Assembly: GCF_014645195.1 (NCBI RefSeq)
Contig: NZ_BMLK01000014.1
Coordinates: 62,001 to 126,000 of the forward strand
Reading direction: 5' to 3'
Origin: Novosphingobium indicum
GTDB taxonomy: Bacteria > Pseudomonadota > Alphaproteobacteria > Sphingomonadales > Sphingomonadaceae
Length of the DNA stretch: 64,000 nt
The notes under the pieces are model-generated. The model ran no database searches, was not told the origin of the DNA, and saw only the letters and a program-made list of their open reading frames with translations. Position numbers and translations under genes: made by a program. The first letter of the stretch is position 1. Each line of letters opens with the position of its first letter. Of this stretch, positions 27,801-35,294 are shown in pieces.

Positions 27801-29574
27801 GAGCTGGGCCGAGCGCAAGCGCCTGTTCGACCTGCCCCATTCGAGTTGGGAAGACTACGACAAGTCGCTGATCTCGAAGGGCGGCGGCGTGTTTCCGCGC
27901 ACGATGAAGTCCATACCGCTGACGCCCGAAATCCGTGAAGCGCTGGGCATCGATGCCGAGCACATGGATCCGGATTCGCTGATCTCGGCGATCCTGCGCG
28001 CGCCGGTCGATCTGCTCTGGTTCGGCGGCATCGGCACCTACATCAAGGCTTCCACCGAGAACAACGCGACTGTCGGCGATCCGACCAACGACTCCCTGCG
28101 CGTCAGTGCCGATGAACTGCGGGTCAAGGTCATCGGTGAAGGTGCGAACCTTGGCGTGACCCAGGCCGGGCGCATCGAATTCGCGCTCAAGGGCCGGCAG
28201 GGGCAGGGCGGCCGGATCAACGCCGATTTCATCGACAACTCGGCGGGCGTCGATTGCTCGGACAACGAGGTCAATATCAAGATCGCCCTCGCCGCCGCGC
28301 GCCGCGCCGGCAAGCTGTCGGAGAAGAAGCGCGTCGAGCTGCTGCGCGAGATGACCGATGAGGTCGCTGCGCTGGTGCTTGAGGACAACCGGTTGCAGGC
28401 GCTGGCGCTGTCGATCGCCGAGCGGGGCGGCGCCGAGGCCATGCCCTCGCACATCCGCCTGATCGAGATGATGGAGGAAGGCGGTCATCTCGATCGCCGT
28501 ACCGAAGGCCTTGGTGACAACGAAGCGCTGGCGCGCCGCGCGCAGGACGGGCGGGGGCTGACCCGGCCCGAACTCGCCGTGCTGCTGTCGAGCGGCAAGC
28601 TGCTGCTGCAGGATGCCATCGAGCACAGCGATCTGCCGGGCGACGACAGTCTGGTCGACATGCTGCTGGAAGCGTTCCCGCAGCCGATGCAGAGCAAGTT
28701 TTCCAAGTTCATCAAGGGCCACCGGTTGGCCGGCGAAATCGTCGCTACCCAGCTTGCCAATCGCATCGTCAACCGGCTGGGCATCGTCCATCCCTTCGAA
28801 CTGGCGGAAGAGGAAGGCGCCGATCTGGCACAAGTCGCGGCAGCATTCTCGCTGGCCGAGCGGCTGTTCGGCCTCGATGCCCTGTGGGAACGCCTCGAAA
28901 CCGCCGAGATGCCCGAAGCCGCACGCATCAAGCTGTTCGGGCGCGTGGCGATTGCCGTGCGCGGGCACATGGCGGACCTGCTGCGCGCAGGCGCCGGTCA
29001 GCTTGCACCGTGCGATCTGCAGAACCGCCTGAAGGACGGTATCGCTGCGCTGTCCATCGATACGGTGGATCTGCTCGGCGAACGCACACTGGCGCACTCG
29101 CTTTCGCTGCGGGATGGCTTCCGCGAGATGGGTGTGCCCGAGGACGTGGTCGAGAGCGTCGGCAACCTCTTCGATCTCGACGGGGCTGTGGGCATTGCCG
29201 ATCTTTCCGCCCAAACCGGGATCGCGCCGCGCGATCTGGTGGCTGCTTTCACCCGCATCGGTGCCGGGCTTGGGCTCGACTGGGCGCAGGCGAGCGCGTC
29301 GATCATGAGTCCCTCGGATCCGTGGGAGCGGCTGCTGGTGGCGGGGCTCGCGCGCGATTTCCAGCAGATGCGGCTCGACTTCCTCAAGCGGCTGGCCGGT
29401 ACCCGGCTCGGCAAGAAGAACCCGCTGGCCGCGGCCGAGGAATGGGGGCGCACCCACATGACCTCGATCGCCGCGTTCCGTTCGATGGTTCACCGTGCCG
29501 AGAATGCGGTGACGATCAGCCCGGCCATGCTGGCGCAGATCGCCAGTCAGGCCCGCAACCTGCTGGGACGATAA
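24829..29574 (+). CDS. NAD-specific glutamate dehydrogenase, large type (about 180 kDa)
   Basis: Predicted 1581-aa enzyme oxidising glutamate to 2-oxoglutarate and ammonia. The first 700 residues are regulatory ACT/ACT-like regions ('INDDMPFLVDSVAAAIAEAG'). The catalytic core contains 'GPVARGGLRWSDRRDDYRTE' and Lys816 in 'VPTGAKGGFYPK', then the NAD-binding part ('LRVKVIGEGANLGVTQAGR', 'NSAGVDCSDNEVNIKI'). Length matches the L_180 GDH class. ATG 24829 has GGAGAG upstream. It is monocistronic, with 240 bp before it in which I see no clear operator. It fits the amino-acid catabolism neighbourhood (Phe/Tyr and Leu genes). Confidence 0.95.
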   Translation: MSADGLTSNLTKKGGRSASALQAAIEQRIQDTMLPGDGPADPQWVEEAARFLLAAGKVRKPGEPVIEMASTSEERRLLRIALINDDMPFLVDSVAAAIAEAGLVIDSLAHPVLSVERDAKGALVAIPEIGAEGTHRESMIYIETPRIDARQRRALLQSIESTLTDVRFAVTDWPRMVEAMQIDAEAVTDEEGAELLHWFAGGMLTQLGHVTRKRDGSRSQRLGICRRGSSELLSDISYQRAFEAFDAEVAAGEVRAPMVIKANQMGTVHRRVPLDLFLIPVIENGQVTALSVHAGVWTSASLVAPPDRVPRLRRQLANLTGKLGLDPVSHSGKALAHALTSLPHDLVLGLGGSDVERLATTMISLVDRPRPRLIIARAPLMRHLFVFVWMPRDNVSTVMRKRIQAMIEEAADAPTLDWSLQVESGNLAMLRFTVDIREGVHEPDEDELDHQLQVMLRGWSEAVEAALAQTLEPARAAAAAGRYADAFPLAYHSDYGPAEAAIDIGHMRKIVVGDAADSEHQIGHRDARLYSREDDEAGRLRLKIYEAHGHLPLSDAVPALENFGFRVLEEVPTVLDQGRIGTIHDFTLALPVGTNAKAVLNLAPMIQDALCGVLNGVNENDAFNRLVPALGLSKREANWLRAWYRYLRQAGMHFGIPTVVDALQGAPSVTVALIDLFRAIHDPTFTGDRVEAKQAAEDAIRDGLAGVGAINDDRLLRAYRDLVLAMQRTNAFAPAGQVALAFKFDSALVPGLPKPVPWREIFVYSRRVEGIHLRAGPVARGGLRWSDRRDDYRTEILGLMKAQRVKNAVIVPTGAKGGFYPKQLPDPAQDRAGWAAEGQAAYEIFISTLLSITDNIVDGKVIHPTCVQVLDGDDPYFVVAADKGTARFSDVANGIAAERDFWLDDAFASGGSNGYDHKAMGITARGGWVSVQRHFLELGMDVQTDPVRVAGCGDMSGDVFGNGMLLSQAIKLVAAFDHRHIFLDPHPVPEQSWAERKRLFDLPHSSWEDYDKSLISKGGGVFPRTMKSIPLTPEIREALGIDAEHMDPDSLISAILRAPVDLLWFGGIGTYIKASTENNATVGDPTNDSLRVSADELRVKVIGEGANLGVTQAGRIEFALKGRQGQGGRINADFIDNSAGVDCSDNEVNIKIALAAARRAGKLSEKKRVELLREMTDEVAALVLEDNRLQALALSIAERGGAEAMPSHIRLIEMMEEGGHLDRRTEGLGDNEALARRAQDGRGLTRPELAVLLSSGKLLLQDAIEHSDLPGDDSLVDMLLEAFPQPMQSKFSKFIKGHRLAGEIVATQLANRIVNRLGIVHPFELAEEEGADLAQVAAAFSLAERLFGLDALWERLETAEMPEAARIKLFGRVAIAVRGHMADLLRAGAGQLAPCDLQNRLKDGIAALSIDTVDLLGERTLAHSLSLRDGFREMGVPEDVVESVGNLFDLDGAVGIADLSAQTGIAPRDLVAAFTRIGAGLGLDWAQASASIMSPSDPWERLLVAGLARDFQQMRLDFLKRLAGTRLGKKNPLAAAEEWGRTHMTSIAAFRSMVHRAENAVTISPAMLAQIASQARNLLGR

Positions 29575-29592
29575 CGGCGGCGGGCCCGGCTT

Positions 29593-30054
29593 CTATTCGA
29601 GAGGCAGGGCCCGCGCGTCCTTGATCGTTTCAAGGACGATGATCGACTTCACGTCGCGCACGCCCGGTATGCGCACGAGCGACTTGAGCGTGATCTGCGA
29701 GAGGTGCTCGACGTCGCGGGCGATGACGTGAACGAGATAGTCCATGTCGCCCGTCACCGCGTGGCAGGCGATGACATAGGCATTGTCCTGAATGGCCTGC
29801 TCGAAGCGCGAGATGTTCGCGTCGCTGTGCCCGTCGAGATTGATGAGCACGTAGGCATCGAGTTCGAAGCCCAGTCGGCGGGCATTGAGGACCGGCTGAT
29901 AGCCAAGGATCACGCCGTCGTCCTCCAGCCGCTTGATGCGACGGCTGACCGGCGTGGCCGAGAGCGCGGTGCGTTCGGCGACCTGTGCCACCGGCATCCT
30001 TGCGTCTTCCTGCAGGGAATGGATGATCTTGCGGTCGAATTCGTCCAGTGGCAC
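29593..30054 (-). CDS. Lrp/AsnC-family regulator (divergent from phhA)
   Basis: Predicted 153 aa. N-terminal HTH 'LDEFDRKIIHSLQEDARMPVAQVAERTALSATPVSRRIKRLE' region (residues 2-45) and a C-terminal RAM/ACT-like effector domain ('GDMDYLVHVIARDVEHLSQITLKSLVRIPGV'). GTG 30054 is the start, with AGGTGA just upstream. It is transcribed divergently from the phenylalanine/tyrosine operon and most likely senses an aromatic amino acid and controls that operon (inference from position). Confidence 0.9.
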   Translation of the reverse strand: MPLDEFDRKIIHSLQEDARMPVAQVAERTALSATPVSRRIKRLEDDGVILGYQPVLNARRLGFELDAYVLINLDGHSDANISRFEQAIQDNAYVIACHAVTGDMDYLVHVIARDVEHLSQITLKSLVRIPGVRDVKSIIVLETIKDARALPLE

Positions 30055-30095
30055 GGATCACCTAAAATGTTGATCTTGGATAGTGAAATCCACCA

Positions 30096-30113
30096 ATATC
30101 ACTCGATTGATAT
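30096..30113. promoter_or_regulatory. Inverted repeat in the lrp/phhA divergent region
   Basis: Perfect ATATCA-N6-TGATAT inverted repeat in the 107-bp gap between the Lrp-type regulator and phhA. It is AT-rich in a GC-rich genome and is the best candidate operator for the adjacent regulator. Confidence 0.5.
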
Positions 30114-30161
30114 GCCGTAAACGCACGATAATCGAGCACGGCTTGTGGTATTGTCTGCATC

Positions 30162-31037
30162 ATGAAGAAGCCGTGTACGCAAACAAGCACAAGCGGCCTT
30201 CGGGGAGAATACGAAGGTGCTGCTGCCGACTATACCGTCGGCCAGGACTGGGATGCCTATACCTCGGAGATGCACGATCGCTGGCGCCGCCTCCATGCGC
30301 GTCAGGTGGGCCTTGTCGCCCGTTACGCTTGCGCCTCATTCCGCGAGGGCCTTGCCCGGCTCGATTGCGCCGATGTCATCCCGCGCTTCGAGGACGCCAA
30401 TGCCATTCTCGGTCCGGCGACCGGGTGGCAGCTCGTGGCGGTTCCCGGGTTCATTCCCGACGACGTGTTCTTCGATCATCTGGCGCACCGCCGGTTTCCG
30501 GTAACGCGCTGGATCCGCGACGAGCACGAACTCGACTATCTCGTCGAGCCGGACGTGTTCCACGACTTCTTCGGCCACGTGCCGATGCTGCTCGATCCGG
30601 CGATTGCCGATTTTCTGGAGCTTTACGGCAAGGCCGGAGCGCGGGCGATGGAGATGGACGCACTGGCGATGCTGGCGCGGATCTACTGGTACACCATCGA
30701 ATTCGGCCTGGTGCGAGAAGACACGCGCGAAGGCGATGCGCTGAAGGTCTTTGGCGCCGGGATCATCTCCTCGGCGTCCGAAACCGTCTATTCGATCGAA
30801 GATCCGGACGTTCTGCGCCTGCCGTTTGACCCTGTCCGCGTGATGCGCACCGGGTACATGATCGACGACTTCCAGAAGACCTATTTCGTGCTCGAAAGCC
30901 TGCCCCAGCTCATCGACGATCTGGTCGGCCTCGATTTCGGGCCGGTCTACGAAAAATGGCGCGATGCGCCTGCACTGTCGGCGGGTGAAAGCCTGCCCGG
31001 CGAACACCCCATCACCCTTTCCGGAGCACCTGCATGA
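30162..31037 (+). CDS. phhA: Phenylalanine-4-hydroxylase
   Basis: Predicted 291-aa monomeric bacterial type, converting phenylalanine to tyrosine with tetrahydropterin and O2. Iron ligands His134, His139 and Glu180 are visible in '[13 protein letters not shown]' and '[10 protein letters not shown]'; '[25 protein letters not shown]' is also typical. The ribosome binding site is weak. Overlaps hppD by 4 nt (ATGA), so it is the first gene of a Phe/Tyr degradation operon. A pterin-4a-carbinolamine dehydratase gene, often adjacent, is absent here. Confidence 0.95.
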   Translation: MKKPCTQTSTSGLRGEYEGAAADYTVGQDWDAYTSEMHDRWRRLHARQVGLVARYACASFREGLARLDCADVIPRFEDANAILGPATGWQLVAVPGFIPDDVFFDHLAHRRFPVTRWIRDEHELDYLVEPDVFHDFFGHVPMLLDPAIADFLELYGKAGARAMEMDALAMLARIYWYTIEFGLVREDTREGDALKVFGAGIISSASETVYSIEDPDVLRLPFDPVRVMRTGYMIDDFQKTYFVLESLPQLIDDLVGLDFGPVYEKWRDAPALSAGESLPGEHPITLSGAPA

Positions 31038-32173
31038 CCGATCTTTTCGAAAACCCCATTGGCCTCGACGGTTTTGAATTCGTGGAATTCTCCGCGCCTG
31101 AAAAGGGCGTTCTGGAGCCGATCTTCGAAGCCATGGGCTTCACGAAGATCGCACGCCACCGCTCGAAGGACGTCGAGCTCTGGCGCCAGGGCGAGATCAA
31201 CTTCATCACCAATTACGAGCCGCACAGCCCGGCCTGGTTCTTCAGCCGCGAGCACGGCCCCTCGGCCTGCGGCATGGGCTTTCGCGTGCGCGACGCGCGC
31301 AAGGCCTATGACGAACTGCTCGCACGCTCGGCTGAGCCGGTGCAGGTCGAGACCGGCCCGATGGAACTGCGCCTGCCCGGCATTCGCGGCATCGGCAACT
31401 CGATCATCTACCTGATCGACCGTTACGAGCGCGACGGCGGGAACGGAAAGAGCGAGGGGGCCCTCTCGATCTATGACATCGATTTCGAATACCTGCCGGG
31501 CGTGGACCGTCACCCCAAGGGCGCGGGCTTCGACCGGATCGATCACCTCACCCACAACGTCTACGGCGGCCGCATGGCCTATTGGGCTGACTACTATGAG
31601 AAGCTCTTCAACTTCCGCGAGATCCGTTACTTCGACATCAAGGGCGAATATACCGGCCTGACCTCAAAGGCGCTGACCGCGCCCGACGGCAAGATCCGCA
31701 TCCCGCTCAACGAAGAGGGCGAGGGCGGAAAAGGCCAGATCGAGGAGTTCCTGCGCGAATTCAACGGCGAGGGCATCCAGCACATCGCCCTGATCACCGA
31801 CAACCTGCTTGAGGCCTGGGACCGCCTGAAGAAGCTGGGCGTGCCGTTCATGACCGCGCCGCCCGAAGCCTACTACGACATGCTCGACGAGCGCCTGCCG
31901 GGCCATGGTCAGCCGGTCAGCGAGTTGAAGGCCTGCGGCATCCTGCTCGACGGCACCACAGACGGCGGCAAACCGCGCCTGCTGCTGCAGATCTTCGCGG
32001 AAGCGCAGGTGGGCCCGGTCTTCTTCGAGTTCATCGAGCGTCAGGGCGACGAAGGGTTCGGCGAGGGTAACTTCAAGGCGCTGTTCGAATCCATGGAGCG
32101 CGATCAGGTTCGCCGCGGCGTGCTGCAGCCTGTCCCGAGCGAGGTCGAGGGAGTGGAAGAGCCCGCGGAATAA
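31034..32173 (+). CDS. hppD: 4-hydroxyphenylpyruvate dioxygenase
   Basis: Predicted 379 aa, converting 4-hydroxyphenylpyruvate to homogentisate. Two VOC modules carry the iron ligands His171 ('[12 protein letters not shown]'), His250 ('[11 protein letters not shown]') and Glu332 ('[20 protein letters not shown]'). The enzyme normally ends soon after '[13 protein letters not shown]'; here an extra tail [17 protein letters not shown] follows, and its PVPSEVEG part is a translated intergenic repeat. The tail is probably harmless. Confidence 0.95.
   Translation: MTDLFENPIGLDGFEFVEFSAPEKGVLEPIFEAMGFTKIARHRSKDVELWRQGEINFITNYEPHSPAWFFSREHGPSACGMGFRVRDARKAYDELLARSAEPVQVETGPMELRLPGIRGIGNSIIYLIDRYERDGGNGKSEGALSIYDIDFEYLPGVDRHPKGAGFDRIDHLTHNVYGGRMAYWADYYEKLFNFREIRYFDIKGEYTGLTSKALTAPDGKIRIPLNEEGEGGKGQIEEFLREFNGEGIQHIALITDNLLEAWDRLKKLGVPFMTAPPEAYYDMLDERLPGHGQPVSELKACGILLDGTTDGGKPRLLLQIFAEAQVGPVFFEFIERQGDEGFGEGNFKALFESMERDQVRRGVLQPVPSEVEGVEEPAE
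32129..32152. repeat. Repeat fragment inside the 3' end of hppD
   Basis: CCTGTCCCGAGC followed by GAGGTCGAGGGA resembles a common dispersed sphingomonad repeat that translates as PVPSEVEG in this frame. It is related in style to the fragment at 17910-17946 (both end in a TCGA[A/G]GG arm). Here it was captured in frame and extends HppD. Confidence 0.55.
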
Positions 32174-32219
32174 GATCACCGACTGGGGGGCGGGGCTGCG
32201 CCCAGGTGCAGCCAGCCCC

Positions 32220-32269
32220 GGAGCCCGCCCGGCCGTGCTTTTTTTCCGGGTCGCGGTCTGGCGGGCTCC
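32220..32269. repeat. 10-bp-arm inverted repeat between hppD and the VOC gene
   Basis: GGAGCCCGCC (32220-32229) pairs perfectly with GGCGGGCTCC (32260-32269) around a 30-nt loop that contains a T7 run. It lies in the 117-bp gap inside the operon, ending 21 nt before the VOC start codon. It could attenuate transcription or mark an mRNA processing/stability site. The T-run is in the loop, so it is not a standard intrinsic terminator. Confidence 0.5.
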
Positions 32270-32290
32270 AACGATTATGGAGAGGCAAGT

Positions 32291-32860
32291 ATGACACAAG
32301 GCATTGCAGCGGACCGCGCGCCCGTGCTGGGCGGCATCCACCACGTCGCATACCGGTGCCGAGACGCGAAAGAGACCGTGGAGTTCTACCGCGACGTGCT
32401 CGGCATGGACTTCATGCTGGCGATCGCGGAGGACGAGGTTCCGTCGACCGGCGAGCCGGACCCGTACATCCACATCTTCATGGATGCCGGCGGCGGCAAT
32501 GTGCTGGCCTTTTTCGAACTGCCCAACGCGCCCGACATGGGCCGCGACGAGGCGACGCCGGCTTGGGTGCAGCACATCGCCTTCAAGGTTGACAGCGAGG
32601 AGAGCCTGCTGGCCGCCAAGGCCCGCGCCGAGGCGCGCGGCCTCGATGTGGTCGGGCCGACGCATCACGGCGTGTTCAAGTCGATCTATTTCTTCGATCC
32701 CAACGGCCACCGCCTTGAACTGGCGTGGCAGTTCGGTACGCCTGACCAGATGCGCAGCCTCAAGGACGTGGCCGAGGACATGCTCGAGGAATGGTCGCGC
32801 ACCAAGAAGGCTCCGCGCCATGCGGCGTGGCTGCACGAGAAGATTGCCGCCGAAACCTGA
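32291..32860 (+). CDS. VOC-superfamily (glyoxalase-fold) protein in Phe/Tyr operon
   Basis: Predicted 189 aa, one two-module VOC domain followed by a helical C-terminal tail. All four positions of the glyoxalase-I type metal site appear kept: His in 'GGIHHVAYRCRD', Glu in 'AFFELPN', His in 'VQHIAFKV' and Glu in 'NGHRLELAW'. GGAGAGG provides a ribosome binding site. It sits between hppD and maiA, where homogentisate dioxygenase often lies. HmgA is a cupin, so this is not a homologue. The substrate is unknown; a role on a Tyr-pathway metabolite is inference. Confidence 0.85.
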   Translation: MTQGIAADRAPVLGGIHHVAYRCRDAKETVEFYRDVLGMDFMLAIAEDEVPSTGEPDPYIHIFMDAGGGNVLAFFELPNAPDMGRDEATPAWVQHIAFKVDSEESLLAAKARAEARGLDVVGPTHHGVFKSIYFFDPNGHRLELAWQFGTPDQMRSLKDVAEDMLEEWSRTKKAPRHAAWLHEKIAAET

Positions 32861-32876
32861 CCGGGAAGCCAGCCCC

Positions 32877-33518
32877 ATGCGCCTCTATGCCTACTACCGC
32901 AGCTCCACCAGCTACCGCCTGCGCATCGCGCTGAACCTCAAGGGACTGGATTACGAGATCGTGCCGGTGAACCTGCTCGAAGCCGAGCAGCGCAGCGAGG
33001 CCTATCGCAAGCTCAATCCCTTCGCGGGCGTCCCGGCGCTGGAAGCGGACGGACGCGTCTATGCCCAGTCGATGGCGATCCTCGAATGGCTGGACGAGCG
33101 CTATCCCGATCGCGCGCTACTGCCGGCGGACGTGGAAGACCGCTTCACCATGCGCGAACTGAGCCTGGCGATCGCGACCGAACTGCATGCGCCGTTGAAC
33201 CTGCCGGTGCTGAAGTATCTCAAGACCGACCTCGGCCATTCGCAGGACGAGATCGACACCTGGTATCGCCACTGGTTGCTGAAGACCCTCGTTCCGCTGG
33301 AAGCGCGCCTCTCCGCGCTGGGCAGCCACGACTACCTGTTCGATGCGCCGGGCCTGTTCGAATGCGTCCTGATCCCGCAACTCTACAACGCGCGCCGGTT
33401 CGATTTCGACCTCTCCGCCATGCCGCACATGACGCGGATCGAGGCCGCGTGTCTGAAGCACCCCGCTTTCGTGGCGGCGCATCCGGATAACCAGCCGGAT
33501 AGTCCGGAACAGGCTTAG
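32877..33518 (+). CDS. maiA: Maleylacetoacetate isomerase (zeta-class GST)
   Basis: Predicted 213 aa. N-terminal thioredoxin-like domain with 'YYRSSTSYRLRIALNLKGLDYE' (the SSxxxRxRIAL zeta motif; the Cys of SSC is Thr here, a position that varies in bacteria) and 'NPFAGVPALE', 'QSMAILEWLDERYPD'. The C-terminal GST helical domain follows. It would isomerise maleylacetoacetate to fumarylacetoacetate with glutathione. ATG 32877 lies 17 nt after the VOC stop. fahA and hmgA are not in the window. Confidence 0.9.
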   Translation: MRLYAYYRSSTSYRLRIALNLKGLDYEIVPVNLLEAEQRSEAYRKLNPFAGVPALEADGRVYAQSMAILEWLDERYPDRALLPADVEDRFTMRELSLAIATELHAPLNLPVLKYLKTDLGHSQDEIDTWYRHWLLKTLVPLEARLSALGSHDYLFDAPGLFECVLIPQLYNARRFDFDLSAMPHMTRIEAACLKHPAFVAAHPDNQPDSPEQA

Positions 33519-33609
33519 GCGGCGTGGAGCCATTTAATCCTGAATGATGGTCGGATTTCGGTATGGCCGAACAGGCCGTCGAACGGCCGGAATGTCGGGG
33601 GTACGGAGA

Positions 33610-33978
33610 TCAAGCCAAGGTTTCTATTGCCGCTCGTGTCTCTTCGGGGGTTGGTGGTCGACTGTCGTCCGCAACGAAGGTGATTGCCTCTGCAACCTCA
33701 TCATCTTCAGGTTCGAAATCATCGCTCATCATGAGGCAGTCGCCGGTGTAGTTCGCGGACATCCAAAGGATGCTCTCATCAAACATACACTGAAGCAGGC
33801 GTTTCATGTGCTTGCGTGTGACAGTTGTTAGCGGCCCATCCGTTATGATGATGTAGCCGGTGTTAGCGGGGGACCGGAAGCCTTTTTCGCAAGCATCAAC
33901 CTCCTCTTGAATAGCAAATGTGAAGTCCTGCGGTGTCGTCTCCCCTTCGAGAAATGAGACAAGTAGAGCGTGTTCCAT
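33610..33978 (-). CDS. Orphan small acidic protein in lower-GC island
   Basis: Predicted 122 aa, acidic, no TM or signal peptide, starting MEHALLVSFLEGETTPQDF and ending in an Asp/Glu-rich part. I do not recognise a family. The gene and its flanks (about 33.52-34.10 kb) are visibly poorer in G+C (near 50 percent) than neighbouring genes, and use codons such as TTG, ATA and AGT more often. This suggests recent acquisition. It stands alone between two non-coding gaps of about 90 and 130 bp. Size and acidity are compatible with an immunity- or anti-type protein, but that is speculation. Confidence 0.6.
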   Translation of the reverse strand: MEHALLVSFLEGETTPQDFTFAIQEEVDACEKGFRSPANTGYIIITDGPLTTVTRKHMKRLLQCMFDESILWMSANYTGDCLMMSDDFEPEDDEVAEAITFVADDSRPPTPEETRAAIETLA

Positions 33979-34108
33979 CAGCGTTCAGTAGCTCAAATCC
34001 TAACGTCGGCAATGTCGGCCCCTTCGGAAAGGAAGCTTCCGGATTAAAATCGTGAAAACGGCTATGGGGATCGACGCTTCGCTCGACACGAACGGGGGCG
34101 ATGTTGGA

Positions 34109-35098
34109 TTACCCGCGACTGCGCACCACACAGCGAAAGCCGATATGGCTGGTCGCTGTGTCCACCATCTCCGGATGGCGCGCGGCCGGGCGGTAGCGCT
34201 GGCAGTAGTTGGCTGCGCATAAGTGCGAGCCGCCTTTGAGGACCTTGCGGCCGATGCGCACGCCGGGCTGGGACGGATCGAAGCTGCCTTTCAGCTTGCC
34301 GCCGCGGGGGTTGCTGAGGGTGCAGCATGAGCCGCTGGTCTTCTTCTTCGCGACTTCCGGTTTGTCGCTCCACCAGTCGCGGGTCCATTCCCAGGTGTTG
34401 GCGATCATGTCGTAGAGGCCGAAGCCGTTGGCCGGGAAGCTCCTGACCGGGGAGGTGCGCTCCCACCCGTCGAGGCACTGGTTGGCGAAGGGGAACAGGC
34501 CCTGCCAGTAGTTTGCCAGCATTGCGCCATCGGGCGCCAGTTCGTCGCCCCAGGCGTATTCCTTGCCCTCGAGGCCGCCGCGTGCGGCATATTCGAACTC
34601 GGCTTCGGTCGGCAGGTCCTTGCCCGCCCACTTCGCGTAGGCTTCGGCGTCGGCATAGGCGACCTGAACGACGGGATGGTCCCCCAAGTCCAGCGCATCG
34701 ATGTCGGCATCCGGGCCGAGCGGATGGCGCCAGTCCGCACCGAACTCGAAGCGCCACCAGTTGCTCGGGTCTGACGTATCAACCGGCGTCGCGGTCTTGT
34801 GAAATACGAGCGATCCCGCCTTGGCCATCTCGGGCAGCATGCCGGGATAGTCCTTCGGATCGGGGACGATCTCGGCCACGGTTGTATAGCCGGTCTCTTC
34901 GACGAAGCGGGCGAACTGCCGGTTGGTGACGGGCGTCTCGTCGATCCAGAAGCCGTCCACCGCCACGCGGCGCAGGGGCGCTTCCTCGGGGTAGAACTGC
35001 TCGGAGCCCATGGTGAAGGTGCCGCCGGGCACGAAGACCATGCCCTCGGTGACGGCAGCGGTCGTGGCGGGGTTCAGGTCTTCCAACATCGGCCTCAT
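34109..35098 (-). CDS. Formylglycine-generating enzyme family protein with intact copper cysteines
   Basis: Predicted 329 aa of the FGE-sulfatase (SUMF1) fold. 'GMVFVPGGTFTMGSEQFYPEEAPLRRVAVDGFWIDETPVTN' at 19-60, 'DLPTEAEFEYAARGG', and 'NTWEWTRDWW' are family blocks. In the C-terminal block 'GGSHLCAANYCQRYRPAARH' Cys294 and Cys299 match the two copper-binding active-site cysteines of true FGE (human Cys336/Cys341). Homologues of other function often lack them. It would convert a Cys in CxPxR of sulfatases to formylglycine. No sulfatase is in this window. No signal peptide is visible. Confidence 0.85.
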   Translation of the reverse strand: MRPMLEDLNPATTAAVTEGMVFVPGGTFTMGSEQFYPEEAPLRRVAVDGFWIDETPVTNRQFARFVEETGYTTVAEIVPDPKDYPGMLPEMAKAGSLVFHKTATPVDTSDPSNWWRFEFGADWRHPLGPDADIDALDLGDHPVVQVAYADAEAYAKWAGKDLPTEAEFEYAARGGLEGKEYAWGDELAPDGAMLANYWQGLFPFANQCLDGWERTSPVRSFPANGFGLYDMIANTWEWTRDWWSDKPEVAKKKTSGSCCTLSNPRGGKLKGSFDPSQPGVRIGRKVLKGGSHLCAANYCQRYRPAARHPEMVDTATSHIGFRCVVRSRG

Positions 35099-35187
35099 TG
35101 GATTGGCGGCAATCAGGGCGTCATAGGCGGAACGGGCGAAGTGGGAAAGCTCAGGGGAACCATGGTGACGATGACTGTTCCACCTAT

Positions 35188-35279
35188 TTCGTCATTGCGA
35201 GCCCGCAGGGCGAAGCAATCCAGGGCGGATTTCGCAGGCTCTGGATTGCCGCGTCGGCTTCGCCTCCTCGCAATGACGA
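35188..35279. repeat. Intergenic palindromic repeat, family 1, copy B
   Basis: CGTCATTGCGAG and CTCGCAATGACG outer arms with inner GAAGCAATCCAG and CTGGATTGCCG. Its sequence aligns with the reverse complement of the copy at 14152-14242. It lies between the FGE-like gene and fumC. Confidence 0.85.
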
Positions 35280-35294
35280 TCAAGGGAGGGGCGA

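Noticed and set aside
26746..29493. A 915-codon open frame antisense to the NAD-glutamate dehydrogenase gene
   Set aside because: Same cause: a shadow of the sense codons, with no domain or start signal.
32877..33518. Loss of function in maiA because the SSC motif reads SST
   Set aside because: The Cys position varies among bacterial zeta-class enzymes, and the catalytic Ser and the Arg residues are kept.
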